Assembly: GCF_900099775.1 (NCBI RefSeq)
Contig: NZ_FMTM01000003.1
Location: 1 to 64,000 of the forward strand
Direction of reading: 5' to 3'
Length of the DNA: 64,000 nt
Source: Rhizobium mongolense subsp. loessense
GTDB taxonomy: Bacteria; Pseudomonadota; Alphaproteobacteria; Rhizobiales; Rhizobiaceae
Below, one piece after another: positions 7,960 to 16,596 of this stretch. The notes beneath the pieces were generated by a model. The model had not been told where the DNA came from. It did no database searches and saw nothing but the letters and a program-made list of their open reading frames with translations. Positions within the stretch are counted from its first letter, which is position 1. Every line of letters starts with the position of its first letter. Both the position numbers and the translations under genes were made by a program.

Positions 7960-9000
7960 TTAGTTGCAGGCAGCGACCGAACCGGCTTTGACGCCCTGGC
8001 AGGCTTCCGCCTTGCTGATCCAGCCGGCGTCGATGACGACGTTGAGGTTGTCCTTGGTGATCGGCAGCGGCTTTAGGAAGACGGACTGCATGGCGACGCC
8101 CTTCGGGCCGCCGTTGAAGGTCTCAACGCCTTCGATTTTGTCCATGGTCTTGCCGGCGGCGAGATCGAGGGCGATTTCAGCAGCGCGCTTGCCGAGCTCG
8201 CGCGAGTCCTTCCAGACCGAGACCGTCTGGGTGCCGAGGGCGACGCGGTTGAGTGCTGCCTTGTCGGCGTCCTGGCCGGAGACCGGGACTGATCCGGCGA
8301 GACCCTGTGCGTCGAGAGCGGCGATTGCGCCACCGGCCGTGCCGTCGTTCGAAGCAACAACGGCGTCGACCTTGTTATCGTTGGCAGTCAGGAACTGTTC
8401 CATATTGCGCTGCGCGTTTTCCGGCTTCCAGCCGTCGGTATAGGCTTCGCCGACATTCTTGATCTTGCCGGCGTCGACTGCGGCCTTCAGCACTTCCATC
8501 TGGCCCGAGAACAGGAAGTCTGCGTTCTGGTCGGACGAGGAACCCTTGATGAAGACATAATTGCCTTCAGGCTTTGCGTCGAAGACGCCCTTTGCCTGCA
8601 TGCGGCCGACTTCCTTGTTATCGAAGGTGATGTAGAAGGCTGCCGGATTTTCGATCAGGCGGTCGTAGCCGACCACCGGGATGCCTTCGGCGGCGGCCTT
8701 TTCGATGGCCGGGGCGATGGCATCGGAGTCCTGCGCAAGCACGATGAGGGCGTTCGCGCCCTGCGAGATCAGCGATTCAACGTCCGTCAGCTGCTTTGCG
8801 GCAGACGACTGGGCGTCGGCAGAGATGTATTTTGCGCCCTTGGCTTCGAGGGCTTTCTTGATGGCGGCTTCGTCGGTCTTCCAGCGCTCTTCCTGGAAAT
8901 TCGACCAGGAAACGCCGACGACGAGATCAGCAGCCATAGCCGCCGTGTGCACGGAAATGAGGATGGCCGTGCCGGCCATCAGCTTCAAAATAGACTTCAT
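7960..9000 (-). CDS. xylF: Xylose-type periplasmic sugar-binding protein
   Basis: A 346-residue solute-binding protein of the XylF type. Signal peptide residues 1-23 ([13 protein letters not shown]... TAAMA). The mature part starts [20 protein letters not shown], close to the XylF start, and contains [50 protein letters not shown] and [26 protein letters not shown], all characteristic ligand-contact stretches of xylose-binding proteins. GGAGGACAAA precedes the ATG at 9000. First gene of the operon; a divergent ROK regulator begins 225 bp away and a palindrome lies in the promoter. Xylose is the most likely ligand, not proven. Confidence 0.85.
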   Translation of the reverse strand: MKSILKLMAGTAILISVHTAAMAADLVVGVSWSNFQEERWKTDEAAIKKALEAKGAKYISADAQSSAAKQLTDVESLISQGANALIVLAQDSDAIAPAIEKAAAEGIPVVGYDRLIENPAAFYITFDNKEVGRMQAKGVFDAKPEGNYVFIKGSSSDQNADFLFSGQMEVLKAAVDAGKIKNVGEAYTDGWKPENAQRNMEQFLTANDNKVDAVVASNDGTAGGAIAALDAQGLAGSVPVSGQDADKAALNRVALGTQTVSVWKDSRELGKRAAEIALDLAAGKTMDKIEGVETFNGGPKGVAMQSVFLKPLPITKDNLNVVIDAGWISKAEACQGVKAGSVAACN

Positions 9001-9087
9001 TTTGTCCTCCCGAATGAATTGCGGTCGACCCAGCCCGAATGATTCTTCCGGCCGCCGCGGATCGCTGTCCAGAAATCCATGAATTAT

Positions 9088-9136
9088 TTTCTCGACAGTC
9101 GAGAAATTTAGTGTCAGAGATTTTTTCAACTGTCAA
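9088..9136 (-). promoter_or_regulatory. Promoter and palindromic operator of the xyl operon
   Basis: TTTCTCGACAGTCGAGAAA (9088-9106) is a perfect 9+1+9 palindrome. On the minus strand TTGACA (9136-9131) is a good -35 box for xylF; the expected -10 window (around TAAATT) ends just before or inside the palindrome, so a protein bound there would block initiation. The divergent ROK gene encodes the obvious candidate repressor. Palindrome is seen; binding is inferred. Confidence 0.7.
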
Positions 9137-9225
9137 CACCGGACTATCGGCTAAATTCCCTTGCGAAAAAGCGGCTGGAGATTCGGTGTGAAAGCGGGGC
9201 GGAATACGGGGAGAGGGCGGCATTC

Positions 9226-10449
9226 ATGCTGACCAAATCGAGCACGGAGCTGGTCCGGCAGAGGAATAGCGTGCTGGTGCTATCCGCTCTCCGCCGCCAC
9301 GGCGCGGTGGCGCATACCGAGATTTCCGACTACACGCGCCTCTCCTCCGCAACGGTTTCTGCGATCACCGCCGATCTCGAAAAGGCGCAGATCATCGAGA
9401 AATCGGAGCACCAGGCGGCAAGCGGAAGAGGACGGCCACGCGTGCTTTTCCGGCAGCGACGGGACTGCGGCTATCTGATCGTGGTCATCATCTCGTCGGA
9501 TGCCGTGCAGTATTCGCTGGTGGATTATGCCGGCAAGCTGATCGATCGCTTCAGTGAGGAACGTTCGCATGACCCTGCCGGGGCGGCGCGCTTTGCGGCT
9601 GCGGTCAAGGCGGGTCTGTCACGTATTCTGGAGCGTTCCCGGATCAGCCGCAACAAAGTCTTGCTGATCTCAATCAGCAGCAAAGGGCTGGTCAATTCGC
9701 TCGAGCCCGTGCTCGTCTGGTCGCCGATCTTCGGCAGCGAACAGATCGATTTCGAATCAGCACTGCGTCCGGAATGGCAGGCGAAGATTATCCTGGACAA
9801 TGAAACACTGCTCGTCGCCGCCGCGCTCGGCGCGCGCGAGGAGAATGTAAAGGGCGAGGATTTCCGCTCGCTCGCCGCACTCTCGCTCGGCCACAGCATC
9901 GGCCTCGGCATTGTCAGACGCACGCCGCATGGCGGCCACGAGATATCGGCGCCGAATTTCGGGCATATGCTGCACATGGCCAATGGCGGTCTCTGTCGTT
10001 GCGGCGCCAAGGGATGCATTGAGGCGCATGCCGGATTCTATGCGATCCTTCGAACGGCGTTCGAGGTGCCGCTCGATACGATCCCGGCAAAATTCGTCCC
10101 GGTCGCCGAACTCGACAAGATCGCCGCGCAGGCCCGCCAGGGGCATCGCATGCCGGCCTTCGCCTTCCGTCAGGCGGGCCTTGCGCTCGGCAACGGGCTG
10201 TCGCGCGTGCTGAGCCTGACGGAGCGAATGCCGGTCGCAATCACAGGCCCGGGCACGCGCTACTACGATCTGCTGCGGCAGGGGATTGAGGAGGGCCTTG
10301 GGCAATCGCATACAGTGCGCATGGAAGGAATGCCGGAATTGCGCGTGGTCGCTGACGAGCAGAACCTCGTCTTCGAAGGACATCTGAACCGGGCGCTTGC
10401 CGTGATCGACGAAGATATCGTCAATGCAGGCGGACCGGGGCACGGCTGA
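9226..10449 (+). CDS. ROK-family transcriptional repressor
   Basis: A 407-residue ROK regulator. Residues about 1-70 are a winged helix-turn-helix (HTEISDYTRLSSATVSAITADLEKAQIIEK). The ROK fold follows with the zinc motif GLCRCGAKGCIEAHAG near residues 255-270. Sugar binding to the ROK domain is expected to release the DNA. It is transcribed away from xylF across a shared 225-bp region holding a 19-bp palindrome, which makes it the likely repressor of the xyl-type operon. The ATG at 9226 has GGGAGAGGG upstream. Whether the inducer is xylose depends on the transporter assignment. Confidence 0.85.
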   Translation: MLTKSSTELVRQRNSVLVLSALRRHGAVAHTEISDYTRLSSATVSAITADLEKAQIIEKSEHQAASGRGRPRVLFRQRRDCGYLIVVIISSDAVQYSLVDYAGKLIDRFSEERSHDPAGAARFAAAVKAGLSRILERSRISRNKVLLISISSKGLVNSLEPVLVWSPIFGSEQIDFESALRPEWQAKIILDNETLLVAAALGAREENVKGEDFRSLAALSLGHSIGLGIVRRTPHGGHEISAPNFGHMLHMANGGLCRCGAKGCIEAHAGFYAILRTAFEVPLDTIPAKFVPVAELDKIAAQARQGHRMPAFAFRQAGLALGNGLSRVLSLTERMPVAITGPGTRYYDLLRQGIEEGLGQSHTVRMEGMPELRVVADEQNLVFEGHLNRALAVIDEDIVNAGGPGHG

Positions 10450-10722
10450 GCCATTGGCCCTTGCGGGGCGCGCTCCACGCAAAATCCACTGGCGCGATTT
10501 GCCTCGAAGGGGAGGGCGGAAAATAATCACATGCCCAGTTTTTGGTCGTGCTCGCTCGACCGGCCGTCCGGGCCCTCGCGATGCAGCCGCCTAAATGCCC
10601 GGTTTTTCGGCTGTTTTTGGCGCCGAGGGCGATTTTAGGAATCTGCTCTTCGAACTGTGCATGGTTCTTGCATTGCCTTTTGCATTGTATTCAAATGAAC
10701 AAAAAGAAGGGGAGCCACACCT

Positions 10723-12132
10723 TTGGCATTTGATGAAATGATCACCGGGGATGAAAATCCCCGTCAGCCATATGAGAAATATTTCGAGTGGTACAATGCC
10801 CAGGACCGGGCGCATCTGATTGCCAAATCTCGCGACGCGGAAAACATCTTCCGGAAAACCGGTATCACCTTCGCAGTTTACGGACATGCGGATTCCTCCG
10901 AGAAGCTCATTCCCTTCGACATCATCCCGCGCATCATTTCCGGCCGCGAATGGCGGAAGCTCGCTCAGGGCATCGAGCAGCGCGTGATTGCGCTGAATGC
11001 CTTCCTTGACGACATCTACCACAAGCAGGAAATTATCCGCGCCGGCCGCATTCCGCGTGAGCTGATCGAGAAGAACGATACGTTTCTTTCCGAGATGATC
11101 GGCTTCCGCCCGCCCGGCGGCGTCTACACGCATATCGTCGGCACCGACATCGTGCGCACCGGCGAGGATCAGTTCTACGTGCTGGAAGACAATGCGCGCA
11201 CGCCGTCCGGCGTCAGCTATATGCTGGAAAACCGGGAAACCATGATGCAGATGTTTCCGGAACTCTTCCATGAGAACAAGGTCCAGCGCGTCGAGGACTA
11301 CCCGTATCTGCTGCGCCAATCGCTTACCTCGCTCGCCCCTCCCGGTTGCAAGGGCAAGCCGCGCGTCGCCGTGCTGACTCCCGGCATCTACAATTCCGCC
11401 TATTACGAGCATTCGTTCCTCGCCGACATGATGGGCGTGGAACTGGTCGAGGGGGCGGATCTGCGCGTCATCGACGGCAAGGTGAAGATGCGCACGACCC
11501 GCGGCTATGAGGCGATCGACGTGCTTTATCGCCGTGTCGATGACGACTTCCTTGATCCGCTGACATTCCGTTCCGATTCCGCCCTCGGCATTCCGGGCAT
11601 CATGGATGTCTACCGCTCCGGCAACATCACCATCGCCAATGCGCCAGGCACCGGCATCTGCGACGACAAGGCGATCTATTCCTACATGCCGGAGATCGTC
11701 GAGTTCTATACCGGCCGGAAGGCGCTTCTCGAAAACGTGCCGACCTGGCGCTGCTCGGAGGCCGACAGCCTGAAATATGTGCTGGAACACCTCGAAGAAC
11801 TCGTCGTGAAAGAGGTGCATGGCTCCGGCGGCTACGGCATGCTGGTCGGCCCGACGGCCTCGAAGAAGGAGCGGGCCGATTTTGCCGAAAAGCTGAAGGC
11901 CCGGCCGAACAACTACATCGCCCAGCCGACGCTCTCGCTTTCCACGGTCCCGATCCTCGTCAACAAGGGCATCGCACCGCGCCATGTGGACCTGCGGCCC
12001 TATGTGCTGGTTTCCGACAAGGTGCAGATCATTCCGGGCGGCTTGACCCGCGTTGCGCTGAAGCAGGGCTCGCTGGTCGTCAATTCGAGCCAGGGCGGCG
12101 GTACCAAAGACACTTGGGTATTGGAGGATTGA
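10723..12132 (+). CDS. Circularly permuted ATP-grasp protein
   Basis: A 469-residue member of the circularly permuted ATP-grasp type 2 family (formerly DUF404/407). Recognisable stretches are GGVYTHIVGTDIVRTGED followed by YVLEDNARTPSGVSYMLENR, AVLTPGIYNSAYYEHSFLA, IDVLYRRVDDDFLDPLTFR, ANAPGTGICDDKAIYSYMPE, VVKEVHGSGGYGMLVGPTAS and RPYVLVSDKVQIIPGGLTRV. Such enzymes are predicted to join a carboxylate to an amine using ATP, probably making or modifying peptides; no substrate is established. The TTG at 10723 has AAGGGGAG 8 bases upstream. The stop shares one base with the start of the alpha-E gene, so the two are translationally coupled. No signal peptide. Confidence 0.85.
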   Translation: MAFDEMITGDENPRQPYEKYFEWYNAQDRAHLIAKSRDAENIFRKTGITFAVYGHADSSEKLIPFDIIPRIISGREWRKLAQGIEQRVIALNAFLDDIYHKQEIIRAGRIPRELIEKNDTFLSEMIGFRPPGGVYTHIVGTDIVRTGEDQFYVLEDNARTPSGVSYMLENRETMMQMFPELFHENKVQRVEDYPYLLRQSLTSLAPPGCKGKPRVAVLTPGIYNSAYYEHSFLADMMGVELVEGADLRVIDGKVKMRTTRGYEAIDVLYRRVDDDFLDPLTFRSDSALGIPGIMDVYRSGNITIANAPGTGICDDKAIYSYMPEIVEFYTGRKALLENVPTWRCSEADSLKYVLEHLEELVVKEVHGSGGYGMLVGPTASKKERADFAEKLKARPNNYIAQPTLSLSTVPILVNKGIAPRHVDLRPYVLVSDKVQIIPGGLTRVALKQGSLVVNSSQGGGTKDTWVLED

Positions 12133-13076
12133 TGCTCGGAAGAACTGCAAACGGACTCTACTGGATGTTCCGTTACATCGAGCGCGCCGAGAATATCGCG
12201 CGTCTTATCGATGCCGGCCTGCGCATGTCGCTGACCCGAAGCGGCACAGGTGACGACGACTGGGATGGCGTGCTGCAGAGTGCGGGTGTCCGCGAAGCCT
12301 ACGACGAAGGGCATGCCAAACTCACCAGGGTCGATGCGATCGACTATCTGCTGCGCGATCATTCGAACCCTTCGAGCGTGATGTCGTGCATCGATTCCGG
12401 CCGCAATAACGCCCGCATGGTTCGCACGGCTCTGACGCGCGAGACCTGGGAGGCGACCAACGAATGCTGGATCGAGCTCAAGGCCCTGCTTTCCAAGCGC
12501 CTCAAGGCGGCCGAAATGCCCGAGGTCATCGATGTCATCAAGCGGCGCGCGGGCCTTATCCGCGGGGCTTTTCATGGCTCGATGCTAAGAAACGAGCTCT
12601 ATAACTTCGCGCGCATCGGCACCTTCATCGAGCGGGCGGACAATACGAGCCGCATTCTCGACGTGAAGTACTACGTGCTGCTGCCATCCATCTCGCAGGT
12701 GGGGTCCTCGATCGACAATGTGCAGTGGGAATCGATCCTGCGTTCGGTTTCAGCGCACCGTTCCTATAGCTGGGCCTATGATGAGGAGTATAAGGCGGCC
12801 AATATCGCCGACTTCCTGATCTTGAATGGCCAGATGCCGCGGTCGCTAGCCTACTGCTACGAAAAGATCGTCAGCAACCTCGGCTACATATCGAGAAGTT
12901 ACGGCGGTGAACGCCTGTCGGCCCACGATACCGCCGACGCCATCCGGACCTCATTGCAAACGAGGCAGATCAAAGACGTCATGGACCAGGGGCTGCACGA
13001 ATTCCTTGAGGATTTCGTCAATCGCAACAACCAGCTGGGCATGGAAATTTCCGACGGCTATCGGTTCTACGTATAA
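12132..13076 (+). CDS. Alpha-E domain protein (DUF403)
   Basis: A 314-residue mostly helical protein of the alpha-E family. It opens MLGRTANGLYWMFRYIERAE with the family hallmark NxLxWxxRYxER, followed by NIARLIDAG, and repeats the pattern later (GTFIERADNTSRILDVKYYVLL). The family nearly always sits with a circularly permuted ATP-grasp gene, as here, and is thought to act with it as a partner or scaffold; no activity is known. It begins in a TGATG overlap with the ATP-grasp stop and is followed 12 bp later by a transglutaminase-like gene. Confidence 0.88.
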   Translation: MLGRTANGLYWMFRYIERAENIARLIDAGLRMSLTRSGTGDDDWDGVLQSAGVREAYDEGHAKLTRVDAIDYLLRDHSNPSSVMSCIDSGRNNARMVRTALTRETWEATNECWIELKALLSKRLKAAEMPEVIDVIKRRAGLIRGAFHGSMLRNELYNFARIGTFIERADNTSRILDVKYYVLLPSISQVGSSIDNVQWESILRSVSAHRSYSWAYDEEYKAANIADFLILNGQMPRSLAYCYEKIVSNLGYISRSYGGERLSAHDTADAIRTSLQTRQIKDVMDQGLHEFLEDFVNRNNQLGMEISDGYRFYV

Positions 13077-13088
13077 GCGGGGCATGAG

Positions 13089-13907
13089 ATGAGACTGAAG
13101 ATTAGCCATGTCACCGAATACCACTACGACGAGCCGTCGCAGTTCTCGCTGCAGCGGCTGCGCCTGACACCACCCTCAGCCTTTGGTCAGAACGTTTTGA
13201 ACTGGTCGTTACATGTCGAAGGCGCCAAGCCCGAGGTGGAGTATGACGACCAGTTCGGCAACCATGTGAACCTCGTCTCGCTGCAAGGCGAACAGCAGGT
13301 GACGCGCATCGTCGCCGAGGGTGAAGTGGAAACCGAAGATCGTCATGGAGTGACAGGCCCGCATACAGGCTTTTGCCCGCTTTGGCTGTTCCTGCGCGAC
13401 ACGCCGCGCACCAAGCCCGGCAGGCTCATCAGGGAACTCATACGGACCGTAAACGGGGACAATGAGCTCGCGCTGATGCACGCGCTGATGGGGGCCATTC
13501 ACGAAGCGGTCGACTACAAGCCGGGAACCAGCAACACGGACACGACCGCCGAACAGGCAATGGAGAAGAAGAGCGGCGTTTGCCAGGATCATGCCCACAT
13601 CTTCGTTTCGGCGGCTCGCGCACTGCAGGTGCCCACGCGCTATGTCTCCGGCTACCTGATGATGGAGGGGAAGGCCGAGCAGGCCGCGACGCACGCTTGG
13701 GGCGAAGCGCACATTCCTGGCCTCGGCTGGGTCGGCTTCGATCCGGCAAACGACATCTGCCCCGACGCCCGCTACGTCCGCGTCGCTTCCGGCCTATGCT
13801 ACCGCGACGCAGCCCCGGTTTCCGGCATGCGCATCGGCACGCCGGGCGAGAAACTCTCGGTCTTGGTCAAGGTCGAAGATCAGGGCCAGATGCAAAGCCA
13901 AAGCTGA
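13089..13907 (+). CDS. Transglutaminase-like cysteine peptidase, intact triad
   Basis: A 272-residue protein with an N-terminal beta domain (MRLKISHVTEYHYDEPSQFS) and a transglutaminase/protease core. The triad is complete: Cys165 in KKSGVCQDHAHIF, His202 in ATHAWGEAHIPG and Asp218 in GWVGFDPAN. No signal peptide is seen, so it probably acts in the cytosol. Proteins of this type can cleave or remake amide bonds; in this cluster the likely substrate is whatever the ATP-grasp enzyme ligates. It lies 12 bp after the alpha-E gene with GGGGCATGAG before the start, and forms an operon with the two genes upstream. Confidence 0.88.
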   Translation: MRLKISHVTEYHYDEPSQFSLQRLRLTPPSAFGQNVLNWSLHVEGAKPEVEYDDQFGNHVNLVSLQGEQQVTRIVAEGEVETEDRHGVTGPHTGFCPLWLFLRDTPRTKPGRLIRELIRTVNGDNELALMHALMGAIHEAVDYKPGTSNTDTTAEQAMEKKSGVCQDHAHIFVSAARALQVPTRYVSGYLMMEGKAEQAATHAWGEAHIPGLGWVGFDPANDICPDARYVRVASGLCYRDAAPVSGMRIGTPGEKLSVLVKVEDQGQMQSQS

Positions 13908-14004
13908 TGGCAAGCGTGGCTTAAACTATTCGCAAAGAGAAGATCGAAAGATTTTCATTTTGGCGTTACTTAGATTTCGGCTTAAAGCCGTGCTATAATA
14001 AGCT

Positions 14005-14235
14005 ATGGCTTATTCTTCGAAAGATCTCGAGCTTTCCCGCCGGCGCGTGGCGGACGACAGAAAGCACATCGCGGCGCAGGAAGCCCATATTGCGGGTGTT
14101 TTACTGCGGGGAGAACCATGCTCGCTGGCGACAGAACAGCTCGTCGATTTCAATCAGCAACTGCGCGCTCACACTTTTGAATGCGATCTGATCGCTGCAG
14201 CTCTTCGCGCTGACCGCGCTCATTTGGAGGACTAG
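14005..14235 (+). CDS. Small hypothetical helical protein
   Basis: A 76-residue charged protein, MAYSSKDLELSRRRVADDRK, predicted almost wholly helical with two coiled segments. I recognise no family. It sits 4 bp before a DUF1488 gene and probably forms a two-gene unit with it, starting about 100 bp after the transglutaminase gene; a promoter could lie in the AT-richer stretch at 13945-14000 (for example TATAAT-like CTATAATAA). It is included because the start, the spacing and the tight coupling to the next gene are those of a real gene. Confidence 0.6.
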   Translation: MAYSSKDLELSRRRVADDRKHIAAQEAHIAGVLLRGEPCSLATEQLVDFNQQLRAHTFECDLIAAALRADRAHLED

Positions 14236-14239
14236 CCGA

Positions 14240-14503
14240 ATGACGCTCATCTTTCCCAACCGAAGCCGTACTTTCGACGAAACGAGGAAGGCTGTACGCT
14301 TTACCGGCTACGACGGCATGTTCGAAATCAGGTTTCTCGTCGAAGCAGCCGCGCTTGGACAATCCGCTGCGGCGAACGCTTCGGAGCTTGCCTGTCTCAA
14401 TGCCTTTGACGCCGCGCGCTCTACGATCCAGGAAGCAGCCGCCAGAGCCTATGCAAATCGGCGCGGAAATAATCTGACGCTCACCGCTCGGGATTTCCGC
14501 TGA
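14240..14503 (+). CDS. DUF1488 family protein
   Basis: An 87-residue protein matching the DUF1488 pattern: MTLIFPNRSRTFDETRKAVR then FTGYDGMFEIRFLVEA, and a C-terminal helix ending LTARDF. The family is common in Rhizobiales and unknown in function. GGAGGACTAGCCGA upstream of the ATG contains a good ribosome site that overlaps the end of the preceding small gene, so the two are likely co-translated. Confidence 0.75.
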   Translation: MTLIFPNRSRTFDETRKAVRFTGYDGMFEIRFLVEAAALGQSAAANASELACLNAFDAARSTIQEAAARAYANRRGNNLTLTARDFR

Positions 14504-14515
14504 TCGTGAAAATGT

Positions 14516-15343
14516 TCAGGTGATGGCCCCGTTATCGCCGGACACCTCTTCTGTCACGACATCGAACTGCTTCAATACAGCCGGGCCGAAAGCGGTCGAG
14601 ATGGCCACATCCGTCGCATCGCGGCCGGTTCCCATCAGTATGCGGCCGATGCGCGGAACGTTGTGCCGGGCATCGACCGTATGCCAATGGCCGCCCAGAT
14701 AGACTTCGAACCAGGCACTGAAATCCATTGGCGCAGGATCGGGCGGCACGCCGATATCGCCGAGATATCCTGTGCAATAGCGCGCTGGTATATTCAGGCA
14801 GCGGCAGAGCGTTACGGCAAGATGCGCGAAGTCGCGGCAGACGCCGGTCTTGTCGCAATAGCCACCATGCGCGGTACGCAGTAGATCGGCTTTCAGATAG
14901 TCGAATTCGATATGGCCGTGCACGAAATCGGCAATGGCCTGTACCCGCGGCCAACCGGGTTTAGTGTTCGAGAACGTTGCCCAGGCGAAATCGCTCAACC
15001 GGTCCGTATCGCAGTAACGGCTGCCGAGAAGGAAAACGAGCACTTCGTCTGGCAGGTCCTTTATCTCGTGTTGCGGCGCATCGAGCGGCACTGTATCCGG
15101 CTGGCCGCTGTCATAGATCTCGAACGCGGTCGAAATCGTGGTCAGTCCAGCTGGTGCGACGATGCGCGTGCAGGAATTCCCAAAACTATCCGTGTAGTTC
15201 CATGCCACGATCGGCTGGCTGAACGACAGCACCTGATCCGTCAGGAGGTCGGGACGCCGCGAAGGATGGACGTTGAGGACGAGAAGCATTGGCGTTGGCT
15301 GCACACATTCATAGCCGATCGTGAAACCAGCGCGAATCTTCAT
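14516..15343 (-). CDS. Transglutaminase-like protein lacking the catalytic His
   Basis: A 275-residue protein of the same superfamily as 13089-13907 and 15433-16308. The nucleophile Cys169 is kept (KTGVCRDFAHLAVTLCRC) and Asp224 is kept (HTVDARHN), but the position of the catalytic His in the HAW motif reads FSAWFEVYLGG, so residue 209 is Ser. Many relatives have HAWFEAY here. The protein may be inactive, or a neighbouring His (His219 or His221) may substitute. The start at 15343 has GAAGGAG upstream. It is the last gene of a minus-strand unit of three, 89 bp after the next transglutaminase gene. Confidence 0.82.
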   Translation of the reverse strand: MKIRAGFTIGYECVQPTPMLLVLNVHPSRRPDLLTDQVLSFSQPIVAWNYTDSFGNSCTRIVAPAGLTTISTAFEIYDSGQPDTVPLDAPQHEIKDLPDEVLVFLLGSRYCDTDRLSDFAWATFSNTKPGWPRVQAIADFVHGHIEFDYLKADLLRTAHGGYCDKTGVCRDFAHLAVTLCRCLNIPARYCTGYLGDIGVPPDPAPMDFSAWFEVYLGGHWHTVDARHNVPRIGRILMGTGRDATDVAISTAFGPAVLKQFDVVTEEVSGDNGAIT

Positions 15344-15432
15344 GGAAGCTCCTTCGTTCAGCAAGCCCGCAGGCCATCAAAGAACGCCAGGAGAACCTTT
15401 CAGTTCCACAGGGAAGCGGCCCTTCCCATATT

Positions 15433-16308
15433 TTACTGTTCGGTGGTGACATTGACCTGCACAACCAGGTCGTCGAAATCGTCCGCCGCTCCGTCATAGC
15501 TGCCCCAGAGCGGAACCGCCTGTCGAGGATCGCGCGCAACGCCGACGCGGATCAGATCGTGATTGCCGACGATGCCGTTCGTGGGATCGAATTCCACCCA
15601 GCCGGCGCCCGGAAGATAAACCTGGCACCAGGCATGCGTCGAGCCGCCGCCGAGCGTCGTTGAGCCGTCGCGATCCGGCACGTAGATATAGCCGGTTACG
15701 AAACGGGCGGCGAGGCCAAGCGAACGCGCCGCTTCCATCATCAGCAGGGCAAAGTCGCGGCAAGTTCCCTGCCGCATCATCAGCGTCTGGATCGGCGGCT
15801 GCGTTCCATGTTCAGAGCGGCGGGCATAGACGAAACTCTCGTGGATCGCATAGCAGAGGGTCATCAGGACGTGGCCTGTCTGGCCCGACGAGCTTGTTCC
15901 GACGAACTGATGCGCCCAGTGTGCGACCGCACCACCCGGATCCTCGTAGTGGCGCGTGATCGTGCAGGAAAGGTCCGTCATTTCCTCGTCGTCGTAGGAA
16001 AAAGGATAGGTCAACGCCTTTCGATCGATTTCGAGATCGAGCGGCACCTGCGGCGTGTGGTCGAGGCGAATATTGGTCTCGAACCGCAACTGATCCGCCG
16101 GCCGGTCTATATCCACGAGCGCAATACAGTTCCCGAAGACGTCGTGTATCCAGCGGATTTCTGCCGGCTCCGGATCGATCGTCATCGTTGCATCCAGAAG
16201 GCGCTGGTCGAAGCTGTCCCGCGGGCGGAAAAGCACGCGGTGCTGGCCAAAGGCAACAGGCCGTTTGTAGGAATAATGCGTAATGTGCCTGACGGAGTAA
16301 ACGGTCAT
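15433..16308 (-). CDS. Transglutaminase-like cysteine peptidase, intact triad
   Basis: A 291-residue protein with the N-terminal beta domain (MTVYSVRHITHYSYKRPVAF) and a full triad: Cys183 in RQGTCRDFALLMMEAARSLG, His225 in STHAWCQVYLPG and Asp241 in GWVEFDPTN. The core is closer to the 13089 protein than to its neighbour at 14516. It lies 45 bp after a small conserved gene and 89 bp before the His-less paralogue. Cytosolic; amide-bond cleavage or transfer is expected, substrate unknown. Confidence 0.88.
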   Translation of the reverse strand: MTVYSVRHITHYSYKRPVAFGQHRVLFRPRDSFDQRLLDATMTIDPEPAEIRWIHDVFGNCIALVDIDRPADQLRFETNIRLDHTPQVPLDLEIDRKALTYPFSYDDEEMTDLSCTITRHYEDPGGAVAHWAHQFVGTSSSGQTGHVLMTLCYAIHESFVYARRSEHGTQPPIQTLMMRQGTCRDFALLMMEAARSLGLAARFVTGYIYVPDRDGSTTLGGGSTHAWCQVYLPGAGWVEFDPTNGIVGNHDLIRVGVARDPRQAVPLWGSYDGAADDFDDLVVQVNVTTEQ

Positions 16309-16353
16309 CCTGCCTCGCCCGCCCCGGAGCTTTGATACGATAAAAGCCTGTGG

Positions 16354-16596
16354 CTACTCTAATTCCGGCACAAGACCGGACCGGAACAGGATCACCGACG
16401 GGCCTTGTTCGCCGATGGCATGGTTTTTCTCGCTGCACCAGACGACCACCCCATCATAATCCTTGGCGAGCGTCTGGGCGATATAGACGGCGGTTTCTTC
16501 CCTCTTCATCTGCCGGGGCTCGAATGCCGGAATCAGGGTACCGTGCTCGTCCTTGTTGAAGGCACTGAGCACAATCAATTTTTGCACTTCAGGCAT
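16354..16596 (-). CDS. Small conserved hypothetical protein
   Basis: An 80-residue protein (MPEVQKLIVLSAFNKDEHGT start) that I cannot assign. It has a hydrophobic strand VQKLIVLSAF, an amphipathic helix, and a strand DGVVVWCSE. The start at 16596 has AGGGAGGGAACC just before it, which outranks the upstream codons in the same frame. It is first in the minus-strand unit with the two transglutaminase genes, so it may be part of that system. Confidence 0.6.
   Translation of the reverse strand: MPEVQKLIVLSAFNKDEHGTLIPAFEPRQMKREETAVYIAQTLAKDYDGVVVWCSEKNHAIGEQGPSVILFRSGLVPELE

Noticed and set aside
10668..10687. TTGCATTG repeated 12 bp apart upstream of the ATP-grasp gene
   Set aside because: Could be a regulator site or pieces of a promoter, but no consensus fits and two 8-base repeats are weak evidence.
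10591..12150. A 519-codon minus-strand open frame
   Set aside because: It is the antisense shadow of the ATP-grasp gene, with no recognisable domain and no ribosome site; high GC creates such frames throughout.
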